Source of the DNA: Pelotomaculum sp. UBA3102
Lineage (GTDB): Bacteria; Bacillota; Desulfotomaculia; Desulfotomaculales; Pelotomaculaceae
Length of the DNA: 51,206 bases
NCBI GenBank assembly: GCA_002365865.1
Contig: DFAQ01000002.1
Coordinates: forward strand, 1-51,206
Direction of reading: 5' to 3'
In this document: positions 7,617 to 16,562 of the stretch, piece by piece
Numbering within the stretch: position 1 is the stretch's first letter
Layout of the letters: each line of letters starts with the position of its first letter
Position numbers and translations under genes: made by a program
The notes under the pieces: model-generated
The model's input: the letters and a program-made list of their open reading frames with translations, nothing else
What the model was told of the DNA's origin: nothing
Databases searched by the model: none

Positions 7617-9194
7617 TTGAGTTTAAAAAAAGAAGCGACGCAAGGTTCCGAGGTGGATGAAAAGCTGGCTGCCCTGACGACAAACTCGAGCGCCATCCGG
7701 GCCATAGCCGGTGCGGTCGAAGGTACCCTGGGGCCCAAGGGACTGGACACCATGCTGGTTGATAAATTTGGCGGGGTGGTTATCACTAACGACGGGGTTA
7801 CTATTCTGACCCTGATGGAGGCCAACCATCCGGCTGCCAGAATGTTGATCAATATTGCCAAGGCCCAGCAGGAAGCGATCGGCGACGGTACTACCACGGC
7901 TACCGTGATGGCCGGCGCCCTGGTCGGCACCGGGGTGGAACAGGTGCTCAAGGGGGTACCGGTGGCGCGGGTGATCGAAGGGTTGAGGACCGGTCTGGAA
8001 AAAGCACTGGCATTGATGCGGATGCAGGCCCGGCCGGTTGAAAAGCTGGATGACCCGGTTGTCCGCCAGGTGGCCCTGGTGGCCGGGCGCGAACACGGGG
8101 ACATAGCCGACCTGGTGGTGCGGGCGGCAGGGTTGATCGGGAGAGAAAAGTTAAAGGAGGACCCGTCATTTAAATTTTCAGATATCGTTGTGGCGGAAGA
8201 AAGTGCTGAAAACCAGGTATTTATGGGCATAATTATTAATAAGGAGCGGATGAACCGCCAAATGCCCATTGAACTCCACCGGACAAAAATTTTGATTGTC
8301 GACGATGCCCTGGAGCCGGAAGAAATTGATGACGAGGCATTAAGTACCGAGACGGGTTTTTCACGTTACCTGCAACTCCGGGAAGAGTTTAAAGAAAACG
8401 TGCACAAAATTGCCGGTATGGGTGTGGGCCTGGTTCTGGTAGACCGCGGAGTTGATGATCTTGCCGATGAAATACTGACTGACGCGGGGATAATGGTGGT
8501 CCAGAGGGTGGCCAACAAAGAACTGCGCCGGGCGGTTGAACATACAGGTGCCGGGGTAATTAAGCGCACCGGATTAAAAAAGAAGGTTGCCGGTCTTGAA
8601 AAGTACCTCGGGTATGCCGAAAGGATTTACAATGATGAAAAGCTTGAGCAGGTTTGGATCCTGGGGGGCGGCGGTAAGCCCATGGCTACCGTGCTGGTAG
8701 GTGCGGCCACGTCTGAAGTAGTGGGCGAAAGAGAGCGCATTGCCAGGGATGCCGCTTCATCGGTCCAGGCGGCCGTAAAGGGCGGCGTGATCCCCGGTGG
8801 TGGTTCCATGGAATTGGCGATTGCGCGGGAAGTGGAAAAGGTCAGGGAAGGCATCCGGGGCATGGCTGCGTACGGAGTGGACTGCGTGGTAGAGGCCTTG
8901 AAACGGCCCATGTCCCAGATTATCGTTAATGCCGGGTTCAACCCCTTGGAAAAAATGGGCGATGTGATTGCGGCCCAGTCTGAGACGGGAAAGAGTTCAC
9001 TGGCGGTTGACTGTGACAGCGGTGAGGTGGTTGATATGTATGAAAAAGGCATCGTTGATCCCGCCGATGTAAAGATTTATGCCTTAAAAGCGGCAGGAGA
9101 GGTGGCTGAAGCGATTTTACGGATAGATACCATAATTAAGAAACGGGAAGAAAAGGAAGTCCCACCGGCAGATTCCGGAATAAGCGGTTTGTGA
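7617..9194 (+). CDS. Archaeal-type (group II-like, 'group III') chaperonin
   Basis: ATP-driven folding chamber of the thermosome/CCT type. The 525-residue protein resembles archaeal thermosome subunits rather than GroEL. It shows AIAGAVEGTLGPKGLDTMLV, the nucleotide loop NDG at 58-60, GDGTTT at 89-94, GIIINKE, and the conserved GGVIPGGGSMELAIA near the C-terminus. The apical region (about 225-275) includes the extended helical protrusion segment ending GVGLVLVDRGVDDLADEIL, which acts as a built-in lid, so no GroES is needed; none is nearby. The TTG start follows AAGGGGGGAAG. It lies between hrcA and grpE, as reported for Carboxydothermus-type bacteria. The C-terminus lacks the GGM tail of GroEL. 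Confidence 0.93.
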   Translation: MSLKKEATQGSEVDEKLAALTTNSSAIRAIAGAVEGTLGPKGLDTMLVDKFGGVVITNDGVTILTLMEANHPAARMLINIAKAQQEAIGDGTTTATVMAGALVGTGVEQVLKGVPVARVIEGLRTGLEKALALMRMQARPVEKLDDPVVRQVALVAGREHGDIADLVVRAAGLIGREKLKEDPSFKFSDIVVAEESAENQVFMGIIINKERMNRQMPIELHRTKILIVDDALEPEEIDDEALSTETGFSRYLQLREEFKENVHKIAGMGVGLVLVDRGVDDLADEILTDAGIMVVQRVANKELRRAVEHTGAGVIKRTGLKKKVAGLEKYLGYAERIYNDEKLEQVWILGGGGKPMATVLVGAATSEVVGERERIARDAASSVQAAVKGGVIPGGGSMELAIAREVEKVREGIRGMAAYGVDCVVEALKRPMSQIIVNAGFNPLEKMGDVIAAQSETGKSSLAVDCDSGEVVDMYEKGIVDPADVKIYALKAAGEVAEAILRIDTIIKKREEKEVPPADSGISGL

Positions 9195-9204
9195 GGTGAA
9201 AATT

Positions 9205-9894
9205 ATGAGCAGCGAAGATATGAGTAGCGAAGAAAAAAATGAGCATCTGACGGAAATAAACGTCAAAGAAGCAGAGCCGGACGTTGAAAAAGAAGCTGAG
9301 CCAACCGGAAGCGATAATGGCGGGCAGGAAAAACCTGCCGATATCAAGAAGGCTTCCGGGGAAGTATCGGACCGGGATACTCTTGCCGCTGACGAAGATG
9401 ATCTTGTCGCGCTGAAAAAAAGGTTGGCGGAAGCGAGTAAAAAGGCGGAAGAATATTATCACCGCCTGGCCAGGTTACAGGCCGATTACGATAACTTCCG
9501 GCGGCGGACCCGCCAGGAAACGGAAAGTCTTTACAAGTACGCGTCCGAGCAGTTGGTTTGCGCGCTGCTGCCGGTACTCGATAACTTCGAGCGGGCCATG
9601 GCGGCGGAAGGCGATGCTTTAGAAAGTTTTAAATCGGGAGTAGAAATGATTTACAGGCAGTTGCAGGATGTCCTTGCCGCTGAAGGAGTGGCTGTGATTT
9701 CCTCGGTCGGCGAGCAGTTTGACCCGGCCAGGCACGAGGCGGTGCTTCAGGCCGAAACGGGTGAACATGCCGAGAATACTGTTATTGAAGAATTCCGGCG
9801 GGGCTACTGTTTAAAAGATAAAGTAGTCCGTCCGGCGATGGTAAAGGTTGCAAAATCACCACAAAATCCACAAAAGAGTCAGGAGGTAGAATAG
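9205..9894 (+). CDS. grpE: Nucleotide exchange factor GrpE
   Basis: Dimeric cofactor that releases ADP from DnaK. The 229-residue protein has a long acidic, low-complexity N-terminal tail (to about residue 65), a coiled-coil region LKKRLAEASKKAEEYYHRLARLQAD, and the GrpE core YDNFRRRTRQE, LLPVLDNFERA, GVEMIYRQLQDVL. The beta-wing follows, with GEQFDPARHEAV and GYCLKDKVVRPAMVKVAK. The ATG at 9205 has GAGGTGA just before it; an in-frame GTG at 9196 overlaps that site and is less likely. It starts 10 bases after the chaperonin and ends one base before the dnaK start codon, so cotranscription is near certain. Confidence 0.96.
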   Translation: MSSEDMSSEEKNEHLTEINVKEAEPDVEKEAEPTGSDNGGQEKPADIKKASGEVSDRDTLAADEDDLVALKKRLAEASKKAEEYYHRLARLQADYDNFRRRTRQETESLYKYASEQLVCALLPVLDNFERAMAAEGDALESFKSGVEMIYRQLQDVLAAEGVAVISSVGEQFDPARHEAVLQAETGEHAENTVIEEFRRGYCLKDKVVRPAMVKVAKSPQNPQKSQEVE

Positions 9895-9895
9895 A

Positions 9896-11749
9896 ATGTC
9901 TAAAGTAATCGGAATAGATCTGGGTACCACCAACTCCTGTGTAGCCGTCATGGAAGGCGGTGAGGCGGTGGTTATTCCCAACGCTGAAGGGGCCAGAACC
10001 ACTCCTTCGGTGGTGGGGTTTTCCAAGACGGGCGAGCGGCTTGTGGGTCAGGTGGCCAAAAGACAGGCCGTGAGTAACCCGGACCGTACCGTCAGTTCCA
10101 TCAAACGCCATATGGGTACCGAATACAAGGTGGAAATCGACGGTAAAAATTACACCCCGCAGGAAATTTCAGCCATGATTCTGCAGAAGATGAAGGCTGA
10201 CGCCGAGGCTTACCTGGGCGGAAAGGTAGAGCAGGCGGTAATCACCGTTCCGGCTTATTTCAGTGATTCGCAGCGCCAGGCGACCAAAGATGCCGGCAAA
10301 ATCGCCGGACTGGAGGTGCTGCGTATTATCAACGAGCCCACAGCGGCGGCACTGGCCTACGGCCTGGATAAAGAGGAAGACCAGACCGTACTGGTGTTCG
10401 ACCTTGGCGGCGGCACTTTTGACGTGTCCATCCTGGAACTGGGGGACGGCGTTTTTGAAGTTAAGGCGACCAGCGGTAACAACCGTCTGGGCGGCGACGA
10501 TTTCGACCAGCGGGTCATCGATTATCTCGTTACTGAATTCAAGAAAGACTCGGGAATCGACCTGAGCAAAGACAAGATGGCGCTGCAGCGTCTCAAGGAA
10601 GCTGCCGAGAAGGCAAAGATCGAGCTTTCCGGGGTGGCGACCACCAATATCAACCTGCCGTTTATTTCTGCCGATGAAAACGGCCCGAAACACCTGGATA
10701 TCAACCTGACTAGGGCCAAGTTCGAAGAAATGACCGAAGATTTGCTTGAAAAAACCATGGGGCCGGCCCGCCAGGCGCTTTCGGACGCCGGGTTGCAGCC
10801 CAAGGACATTAACAAGATCCTCCTTGTGGGCGGTGGCACCAGGATGCCCGCGGTGCAGGATGCCATCCGCAAGTTTCTGGGCAAAGAAGCGCACAAGGGG
10901 ATTAACCCCGATGAATGTGTCGCGATCGGCGCGGCCATCCAGGCAGGAGTGCTGGCCGGAGAAGTTAAAGACGTATTATTACTCGACGTGACGCCCCTGT
11001 CCCTGGGCATCGAAACCCTGGGCGGAGTTTTTTCCAAGCTCATTGAAAGGAATACCACCATTCCTACTTCCAAGAGCCAGATTTTTTCGACTGCCGCGGA
11101 CGGCCAGACTACGGTTGAAATCCACGTGCTCCAGGGCGAGCGCTCGATGGCGGCACACAACAAAACCCTGGGCCGGTTCACCCTCACCGGTATACCGCCT
11201 GCCCCGAGAGGGGTGCCGCAGATAGAAGTCAAGTTTGATATCGATGTTAACGGTATTGTCAATGTTTCAGCCAAGGATATGGGGACCGGCAAGGAACAGA
11301 GCATGACCATTACTGCTTCTACCAACCTGAGCGAAGAGGAAATCGACAAAATGGTTAAGGAAGCCGAAAAAAACGCGGAAGAAGATAAAAAACAGAAGGA
11401 AGCGGTAGAAGTCCGCAACCAGGCTGACACGATGGTGTACCAGGCCGAGAAGACCATCAACGAACTCAAGGATAAGGCGGATGCGGCCAATATTGAAAAA
11501 TTACAGAAGGCCACTGACGAGTTGAAGGAGGCCGTAAAAGGGGATAGCATTGATGAAATCAAGTCCAAACTGGAAGCCCTGACCGGCCCGCTGTATGAAC
11601 TGACTGCCGCCATGTACCAGAAAACTGCGTCGGAACAAGACCAGGCCGGCGGCGGGGCCGGCGCCGGCGAAGGGCAGGCCGGCGATGCGGGCAAGGCGGC
11701 TAAAGATAATGTGGTCGATGCTGATTTTGAAGTAAAGGAAGATAAATAA
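9896..11749 (+). CDS. dnaK: Molecular chaperone DnaK (Hsp70)
   Basis: ATP-dependent chaperone working with DnaJ and GrpE. The 617-residue protein carries the Hsp70 signatures IGIDLGTTNSCVAV, VLVFDLGGGTFDVSILEL and ILLVGGGTRMPAVQDAI. The interdomain linker is VLLLDVTPLSLGIETLGG, with the peptide-binding domain and helical lid after it, ending in a Gly/Ala-rich stretch and VVDADFEV. It is shorter than the E. coli protein (638), consistent with the Gram-positive form. A strong AGGAGGTAGAAT ribosome binding site precedes the ATG. A clear terminator separates it from dnaJ, so dnaK is the most abundant end of the hrcA transcript. Long open frames on its complement are shadows. Confidence 0.98.
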   Translation: MSKVIGIDLGTTNSCVAVMEGGEAVVIPNAEGARTTPSVVGFSKTGERLVGQVAKRQAVSNPDRTVSSIKRHMGTEYKVEIDGKNYTPQEISAMILQKMKADAEAYLGGKVEQAVITVPAYFSDSQRQATKDAGKIAGLEVLRIINEPTAAALAYGLDKEEDQTVLVFDLGGGTFDVSILELGDGVFEVKATSGNNRLGGDDFDQRVIDYLVTEFKKDSGIDLSKDKMALQRLKEAAEKAKIELSGVATTNINLPFISADENGPKHLDINLTRAKFEEMTEDLLEKTMGPARQALSDAGLQPKDINKILLVGGGTRMPAVQDAIRKFLGKEAHKGINPDECVAIGAAIQAGVLAGEVKDVLLLDVTPLSLGIETLGGVFSKLIERNTTIPTSKSQIFSTAADGQTTVEIHVLQGERSMAAHNKTLGRFTLTGIPPAPRGVPQIEVKFDIDVNGIVNVSAKDMGTGKEQSMTITASTNLSEEEIDKMVKEAEKNAEEDKKQKEAVEVRNQADTMVYQAEKTINELKDKADAANIEKLQKATDELKEAVKGDSIDEIKSKLEALTGPLYELTAAMYQKTASEQDQAGGGAGAGEGQAGDAGKAAKDNVVDADFEVKEDK

Positions 11750-11840
11750 AGTCCAATTCTAACCTGTCATCTTACAGGTAAAAAGTTAAAATAAAATGCA
11801 AAGTTTCCTCTGTTGGGAATAATTATAATAAAGCTGTTTG

Positions 11841-11870
11841 AAGGGGAATTTCGGTTCCCCTTGCTTTTGT
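11841..11870 (+). terminator. Terminator between dnaK and dnaJ
   Basis: AAGGGGAA (11841-11848) pairs with TTCCCCTT (11855-11862), extendable by a U-G pair that closes a UUCG tetraloop, and is followed by GCTTTTGTTGTTTT. A weaker 6-bp hairpin ACCTGT/ACAGGT lies upstream at 11762-11779. The strong hairpin should reduce transcription into dnaJ, setting a DnaK:DnaJ excess. Confidence 0.85.
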
Positions 11871-11898
11871 TGTTTTATTTTTACAAGGTGGTGCGCAG

Positions 11899-13035
11899 AT
11901 GGCAAAACGCGACTATTATGAAGTACTGGGCGTATCACGGAACGCCTCTACCGAAGAAATAAAAAAGGCCTACCGTAAACTTGCGCGAAAGTTTCACCCG
12001 GATGCAAACCCGGATGATAAAGATGCCGAAGCTAAATTTAAAGAGATTAGCGAGGCCTACGTTGTGCTGTGCGATCCGGAGAAGCGGGCCGGTTACGACC
12101 GCTTCGGCCATGCCGGTGTAAACGGGCAGGGATTTGAAGGTTTCGGCGGCTTTGGCGGTTTTGAAGATTTGGGCGGGCTGGGAGATATCTTTGAGATGTT
12201 TTTCGGGAGCGGCAGCCGCAGGCGCACCGGTCCGGAAAAAGGCCCCGACCTTAAATTTGACCTGGAAATATCACTGAAGGAAGCTGCTTTCGGGTTGGAA
12301 CGTGAAATCAAGGTCCCGCGTACCGAGTCTTGCGGTACCTGCGGGGGCAGCGGGGCGGCCGCGGGCAGCAGGCCCAAGACATGTACGGCCTGCAGCGGCA
12401 CCGGACAAATGCAATTTGCCCAGAATACGCCTTTCGGCCGTGTGGTTCAGTCCCGTACTTGCGACCGCTGTCGCGGTGCCGGAAAGATTATTGAAAAGCC
12501 GTGTCCCACCTGCCGTGGTACCGGCTACGTGCGCAGGTCGCGCAGTATCAAGATAAAAGTACCGCCCGGGGTGGATAACGGCAGCCGCCTGCGCCTGTCC
12601 GGTGAAGGCGAGGCCGGGAAACGGGGGGGGCCTCCCGGCGACCTTTATGTTTTTATTCACGTGAAGCCGCACCGGATCTTCAGCCGTGAGGGTGATGATT
12701 TAATGTGCGAGATTAATATTTCATTCGTGCAGGCCGCCCTGGGAGACGAACTGGAAGTTCCCACTCTGGAGGGAAATGCCAGACTCAAAATTCCCGAAGG
12801 AACTCAATCAGGAACTGTTTTCCGGATGAAGGGGAAGGGTGTGCCGCATGTTGACGGGTACGGACGGGGAGACCAGCATGTCAGGATCCAAGTGGTGACT
12901 CCGACCAGGTTGACCGAAAAACAGAAAGAATTATTGCGGGATTTTGGCCGCACCGGTGGGGAACAGCCGCGGGAAACGGGGACTGCCGGTGATAAAAGCT
13001 TTTTTGAAAAAATGAAAGATGCTTTTATGAGTTAA
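11899..13035 (+). CDS. dnaJ: Chaperone DnaJ (Hsp40)
   Basis: Class A J-protein that delivers substrates to DnaK and stimulates its ATPase. The 378-residue protein has the J domain (residues 5-70) with HPD at 33-35, a Gly/Phe-rich stretch (GFEGFGGFGGFEDLGGLG), and four CxxCxG zinc motifs (CGTCGGSG, CTACSGTG, CDRCRGAG, CPTCRGTG). The two C-terminal beta domains follow. The start has an AAGGTGG ribosome binding site. It lies 149 bases after dnaK behind a terminator and is followed after 19 bases by prmA, so readthrough or an unseen promoter must feed this second half of the cluster. Confidence 0.97.
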   Translation: MAKRDYYEVLGVSRNASTEEIKKAYRKLARKFHPDANPDDKDAEAKFKEISEAYVVLCDPEKRAGYDRFGHAGVNGQGFEGFGGFGGFEDLGGLGDIFEMFFGSGSRRRTGPEKGPDLKFDLEISLKEAAFGLEREIKVPRTESCGTCGGSGAAAGSRPKTCTACSGTGQMQFAQNTPFGRVVQSRTCDRCRGAGKIIEKPCPTCRGTGYVRRSRSIKIKVPPGVDNGSRLRLSGEGEAGKRGGPPGDLYVFIHVKPHRIFSREGDDLMCEINISFVQAALGDELEVPTLEGNARLKIPEGTQSGTVFRMKGKGVPHVDGYGRGDQHVRIQVVTPTRLTEKQKELLRDFGRTGGEQPRETGTAGDKSFFEKMKDAFMS

Positions 13036-13054
13036 AATAAAGGAGTAATTTGAG

Positions 13055-14011
13055 TTGAAGTGGTTAAAAGTTACCGTGCACACTCCGCTTGAGGGGGTGG
13101 AAGCGGTGGCGGATATTTTCCATGAAACGGGAGCCGGTGGGGTGGTGATTGAAGATCCCGCCTTTACTCTTAGTTGTGCTGACCGGACGCATCCCGAAGA
13201 ATGGGGTATCCCCCCGGAAGCGATGGGAACCGGTATGCCGCGGGTTATAGGCTACCTGCCGGTGACTGACGGTTTGGACCGGCGGCTTGACGCTGTTAAG
13301 ACCTCGCTTGCCTGCCTGAACCTCAGCCCCGCGCCCGAGATCGATACGGAAACGGTATCTGAAGCAGACTGGGCCGGCGCCTGGCGGGCATATTATAAAC
13401 CGGTACGCGCGGGCCGTCATCTGGTGGTTAAACCTTCATGGGAGGATTACCTTCCGGGGGCAGGGGACCTGGTGATTGAAATGGACCCGGGCATGGCCTT
13501 CGGCAGCGGTACCCATGCCACAACCTCCCTTTGTTTAAGGCTGTTGGAAAAGTACGTCCGGCCGGGGCAGGCGGTTTACGATGTCGGTACCGGTTCGGGC
13601 ATTCTGGCCGTTGCGGCGGCGAAATTGGGGGCGGACCGGGTGACGGCGATTGACCTGGATCCCGTTGCCTGCCGGGTGGCTGCCGAAAATGTGCGTAAAA
13701 ACGTTGCGTCCGGGAAAATACAGGTAGTTCAGGGCAACCTGCTGGATATTGCTGAAGAGAGTGCCGGGTTGGTCGTTGCCAATATCATTGCGGACGTGAT
13801 TATCGATTTGGCGCCGGATGCGGCGGGTATTCTGGTTAGCGGGGGCATATTCATCGCCTCCGGTATCATCGGTCGCAGGTCCGGTGAAGTGCGTAGTGCA
13901 ATGGAAGCATCCGGTTTGACCGTTGTTGAGCGGTTGGAGGACGGCCAGTGGGTGGCGTTTGCGGCAGAGAAAACCAACACCCGCGTTCCTGAAGAACCCA
14001 ACCGGTCATAA
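13055..14011 (+). CDS. prmA: Ribosomal protein L11 methyltransferase PrmA
   Basis: SAM-dependent enzyme that trimethylates lysines and the N-terminus of ribosomal protein L11. The 318-residue protein has the N-terminal substrate-recognition domain (WLKVTVHTPLEGVEAVADIF, GGVVIEDP) and the linker WRAYYKPVRAGRHLVVKPSW. The class I methyltransferase fold shows DPGMAFGSGTHATT, YDVGTGSGILAVAAAKLGA, AIDLDP and the NIIADVI motif. Length is normal (about 300-315). The TTG start is preceded by AAAGGAG at good spacing. The order dnaJ-prmA-rsmE-mtaB is widely conserved in Firmicutes. Confidence 0.95.
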   Translation: MKWLKVTVHTPLEGVEAVADIFHETGAGGVVIEDPAFTLSCADRTHPEEWGIPPEAMGTGMPRVIGYLPVTDGLDRRLDAVKTSLACLNLSPAPEIDTETVSEADWAGAWRAYYKPVRAGRHLVVKPSWEDYLPGAGDLVIEMDPGMAFGSGTHATTSLCLRLLEKYVRPGQAVYDVGTGSGILAVAAAKLGADRVTAIDLDPVACRVAAENVRKNVASGKIQVVQGNLLDIAEESAGLVVANIIADVIIDLAPDAAGILVSGGIFIASGIIGRRSGEVRSAMEASGLTVVERLEDGQWVAFAAEKTNTRVPEEPNRS

Positions 14012-14044
14012 CAGTATTATCATTTTACCTATGGAGCTTGTACC

Positions 14045-14803
14045 ATGCCCCGTTTTTTCGTTTCACCGGAGCAAATAAATAATGAACAAGTTTATATCAG
14101 CGGGCCGGATGTCAATCATATAAAAAGGGTGCTGCGCCTTGGTCCGGGAGACGAGCTTATGGTTTTGGACGGCCGGGGCGGGGCTTACGAGGCCGTGATC
14201 GAAAAAACCTGCCGGGAGCAGGTGATCTGTACGATCAAAAAAGAAGTTCCGGCAGGAACCGGGCTTTCCGTCAGGGTTACCTTGGTGCAGGGCATACCCA
14301 AGGGAGACAAAATGGATTTTATTATCCAAAAAGGGACCGAACTCGGTATCAGCCGGGTGGTACCTCTTATTTGCCGCCGGTCAGTGGTTAAATTAGCAGG
14401 GGACAAGTCGTTAAAGAGGTTGGAGCGCTGGCGGCGCATCGCCCTGGAGGCGGCCAAGCAGTGCCGGCGCCCCGATGTGCCGGAGGTAAAAGTCCCTGCC
14501 GGCTGGAACCGGGTGCTGGAAGAACTGCCGCCGGAAGCGGCGGCTTTTATACCCTGGGAAGGAGAAAAAACGCGAACCTTGAAAGGCATCTTGCAGGGAA
14601 GCGCAGTAAAAAAACAAATTTATGTTTTTATCGGTCCGGAGGGAGGGTTTACTCCTGACGAGGTAAGGACGGCCGGTGAGTACGGCGTGTGTCCGGTTAC
14701 CCTGGGACCGCGGATACTGCGTACGGAGACTGTGGGACTGGCGGTTTTGTCAATGATCCTTTACCAGTGGGGCGACCTTGGGGGAGAAACAACTGATGGG
14801 TGA
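14045..14803 (+). CDS. rsmE: 16S rRNA (uracil-1498-N3)-methyltransferase RsmE
   Basis: SPOUT-class methyltransferase that modifies U1498 of 16S rRNA. The 252-residue protein has the PUA-like N-terminal part (MPRFFVSPEQI, HIKRVLRLGPGDELMVLDG) and the knotted C-terminal domain with QGIPKGDKMDFIIQKGTELG, WRRIALEAAKQCRRPDVPEV, VFIGPEGGFTPDEV and LGPRILRTETVGLAVLSMI. These are the characteristic SAM-binding knot elements. Length matches the family (about 245-250). Its last eight bases overlap the start of mtaB, so translation of the two is probably coupled. Confidence 0.95.
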   Translation: MPRFFVSPEQINNEQVYISGPDVNHIKRVLRLGPGDELMVLDGRGGAYEAVIEKTCREQVICTIKKEVPAGTGLSVRVTLVQGIPKGDKMDFIIQKGTELGISRVVPLICRRSVVKLAGDKSLKRLERWRRIALEAAKQCRRPDVPEVKVPAGWNRVLEELPPEAAAFIPWEGEKTRTLKGILQGSAVKKQIYVFIGPEGGFTPDEVRTAGEYGVCPVTLGPRILRTETVGLAVLSMILYQWGDLGGETTDG

Positions 14804-16121
14804 AAAAAAAGTAGCGGTTTACACCCTGGGATGTAAAGTCAATCAATATGAATCGGCCTCTATAGCAGCTCTTTTCCGGGAGCGGGGCTACAAAACGGTG
14901 GCATTCGAAGACCGGGCGGATGTATACATAATAAACACCTGTACAGTTACGCACCTGGGGGACCGTAAATCCAGGCAGATGATCCGCCGGGCAGCCAGGA
15001 GAAATCCCGGTGCCCTGATTGCCGTGACCGGTTGTTATGCCCAGACTTCTCCCGAAGAAATCCTGAAAATTCCCGGTGTCGACCTGTTGGTGGGCACCAG
15101 AAACCGGGCCCGGCTGGTCGATCTTATTGAAACTGCCGTAAAAGGAGTCGGCCCGCTGAATGCAGTGACTGAATTCGAAGCGGAAGATGAATTTGAAGAA
15201 ATCCCCGTCTTGCCCGTGCAGGGGAGAGTGCGGGCTTACTTAAAAATTCAGGAGGGATGCAGCAACTTCTGTACTTACTGCATCGTACCTTATGCCCGGG
15301 GGCCGGTCCGCAGCAGGCGGGCGGAAAATGTCATCAACACCGCCCGGGCGCTGGTGGCGGCAGGCTATAAAGAAATAGTGCTGACCGGTATTCAGACCGG
15401 GTTGTACGGGAAAGACATGGACGGAGAGCCGGCGCTGGCGGGGCTTTTACGCAGGCTGTCCGGCATCTCCGGTTTGTTAAGGCTCCGGCTGAGTTCTATC
15501 GAGCCCAAAGATATTACTCCCGGGTTGGTGGAAGCGCTGGCGGAGTCAAGGGTTTTTTGCCGGCACCTGCACGTGCCGCTTCAGAGCGGTGACGACCGGG
15601 TGCTCGAAAGTATGGGGCGCCGTTACACTGCCCGGGAATATGCCCGGCTGGTGGAAGTATTAAGGGCAAACCTGCCCGGCATGGGTTTAACTACTGACGT
15701 TATGGTAGGTTTTCCCGGGGAGACCGGAAAAAATTTCGAAAATACCTGCCGGTTTATAGAAAAAACATCCTTCAGCGGCCTGCACGTTTTTAAGTTTTCC
15801 CCGCGCAGGGGTACTCCCGCCGCGGGCTTTGAAGCACAGGTCGACCCCGGAACCAAGGAGGAGCGCAGTCGCAGGCTGATCCGCCTGGGGGAGGTGCTTT
15901 CAAGGCAGTTTGCCGCTGAACATCTGGGGATGGAACTGGAGGTCCTGGCGGAGCAGCCGTTTGGAAAGGACGGCCATATGTACGAGGGTCGCACCGGTAA
16001 TTACCTCCGGGTTATTTTTCCGGCAGATGGAGATTTACGGGGGGAGACAGTCAGGGTTAAGGCTGAAAAGCTTAAAGGAAACCTTTTGTTGGGAAGGATT
16101 ATTAAATCGGATGTTGAATAA
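14796..16121 (+). CDS. mtaB: tRNA (t6A37) C2-methylthiotransferase MtaB
   Basis: Radical SAM methylthiotransferase that converts t6A37 to ms2t6A37 in ANN-decoding tRNAs. The 441-residue protein has the N-terminal UPF0004 domain with TLGCKVNQYES (Cys13), NTCTVT and GCYAQ. The radical SAM domain carries C-x3-C-x2-C in CSNFCTYC plus HVPLQSGDD and TDVMVGFPGE, and a C-terminal TRAM-like domain follows. MtaB rather than MiaB or RimO is favoured by the KVNQYES form of the first motif. The ATG at 14796 is chosen because GGGGGAG lies 9-10 bases before it; an upstream in-frame TTG overlaps that site. Confidence 0.93.
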   Translation: MGEKKVAVYTLGCKVNQYESASIAALFRERGYKTVAFEDRADVYIINTCTVTHLGDRKSRQMIRRAARRNPGALIAVTGCYAQTSPEEILKIPGVDLLVGTRNRARLVDLIETAVKGVGPLNAVTEFEAEDEFEEIPVLPVQGRVRAYLKIQEGCSNFCTYCIVPYARGPVRSRRAENVINTARALVAAGYKEIVLTGIQTGLYGKDMDGEPALAGLLRRLSGISGLLRLRLSSIEPKDITPGLVEALAESRVFCRHLHVPLQSGDDRVLESMGRRYTAREYARLVEVLRANLPGMGLTTDVMVGFPGETGKNFENTCRFIEKTSFSGLHVFKFSPRRGTPAAGFEAQVDPGTKEERSRRLIRLGEVLSRQFAAEHLGMELEVLAEQPFGKDGHMYEGRTGNYLRVIFPADGDLRGETVRVKAEKLKGNLLLGRIIKSDVE

Positions 16122-16166
16122 GGTAAATAGGTTTTTTAGTTATACCAACGGGGAGGAGGTGGAAAT

Positions 16167-16511
16167 ATGCAGGAATGTATTTTTTGTAAAATAATTAATC
16201 GGGAATTGCCTGCAGAAATAGTATACGAAGACGAGCAAATTTCGGTATTTAAAGATATTAACCCGGTTGCCCCCGTCCACCTTCTGTTAATCCCCAAAAA
16301 ACATATTTCCGGAATATCGGATTTAAAGGAAGAGGATGCCGGGATTATGGGCCGGATTCAAGTGCTGGCCGCAAATTTGGCCGGGGAAATGGGCCTGGCA
16401 CAGGACGGGTTTAGACTGGTATGCAACTGTGGCCGGGATGCCGGGCAGTTGGTGATGCACATTCATTACCACCTTCTGTCGGGAAGGACGTTCAAGTGGC
16501 CTCCGGGTTAG
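16167..16511 (+). CDS. HIT family nucleotide-binding protein (HinT-like)
   Basis: Small purine nucleoside phosphoramidase-type protein of the histidine triad superfamily. The 114-residue protein begins CIFCKIINRELPAEIVYED and contains HLLLIPKKHI and the triad QLVMHIHYHLLSGR (H-x-H-x-H), with the third His as the presumed nucleophile. Length is typical (110-120). A strong GGGAGGAGGTGG ribosome binding site precedes the ATG. It follows mtaB and precedes rpsU, a common arrangement in this clade. A short AT-rich inverted repeat after the stop (AAAAGA/TCTTTT) may end the transcript, but it is weak. The exact substrate is unknown. Confidence 0.92.
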   Translation: MQECIFCKIINRELPAEIVYEDEQISVFKDINPVAPVHLLLIPKKHISGISDLKEEDAGIMGRIQVLAANLAGEMGLAQDGFRLVCNCGRDAGQLVMHIHYHLLSGRTFKWPPG

Positions 16512-16562
16512 TATTAAAAGAATCTACTCTTTTATGGAGATATATATGCCGAAAACTGCCCG

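Noticed and set aside
7457..8269. Open frame (270 codons) opposite hrcA end and chaperonin start
   Set aside because: Shadow frame, crosses two real genes and lacks a ribosome binding site.
10522..11694. Long open frame (390 codons) on the complement of dnaK, and another at 10169-10894
   Set aside because: Antisense frames in dnaK are a well-known artefact of its codon usage. No ribosome binding site, no recognisable domain, Ser/Leu-rich shadow composition.
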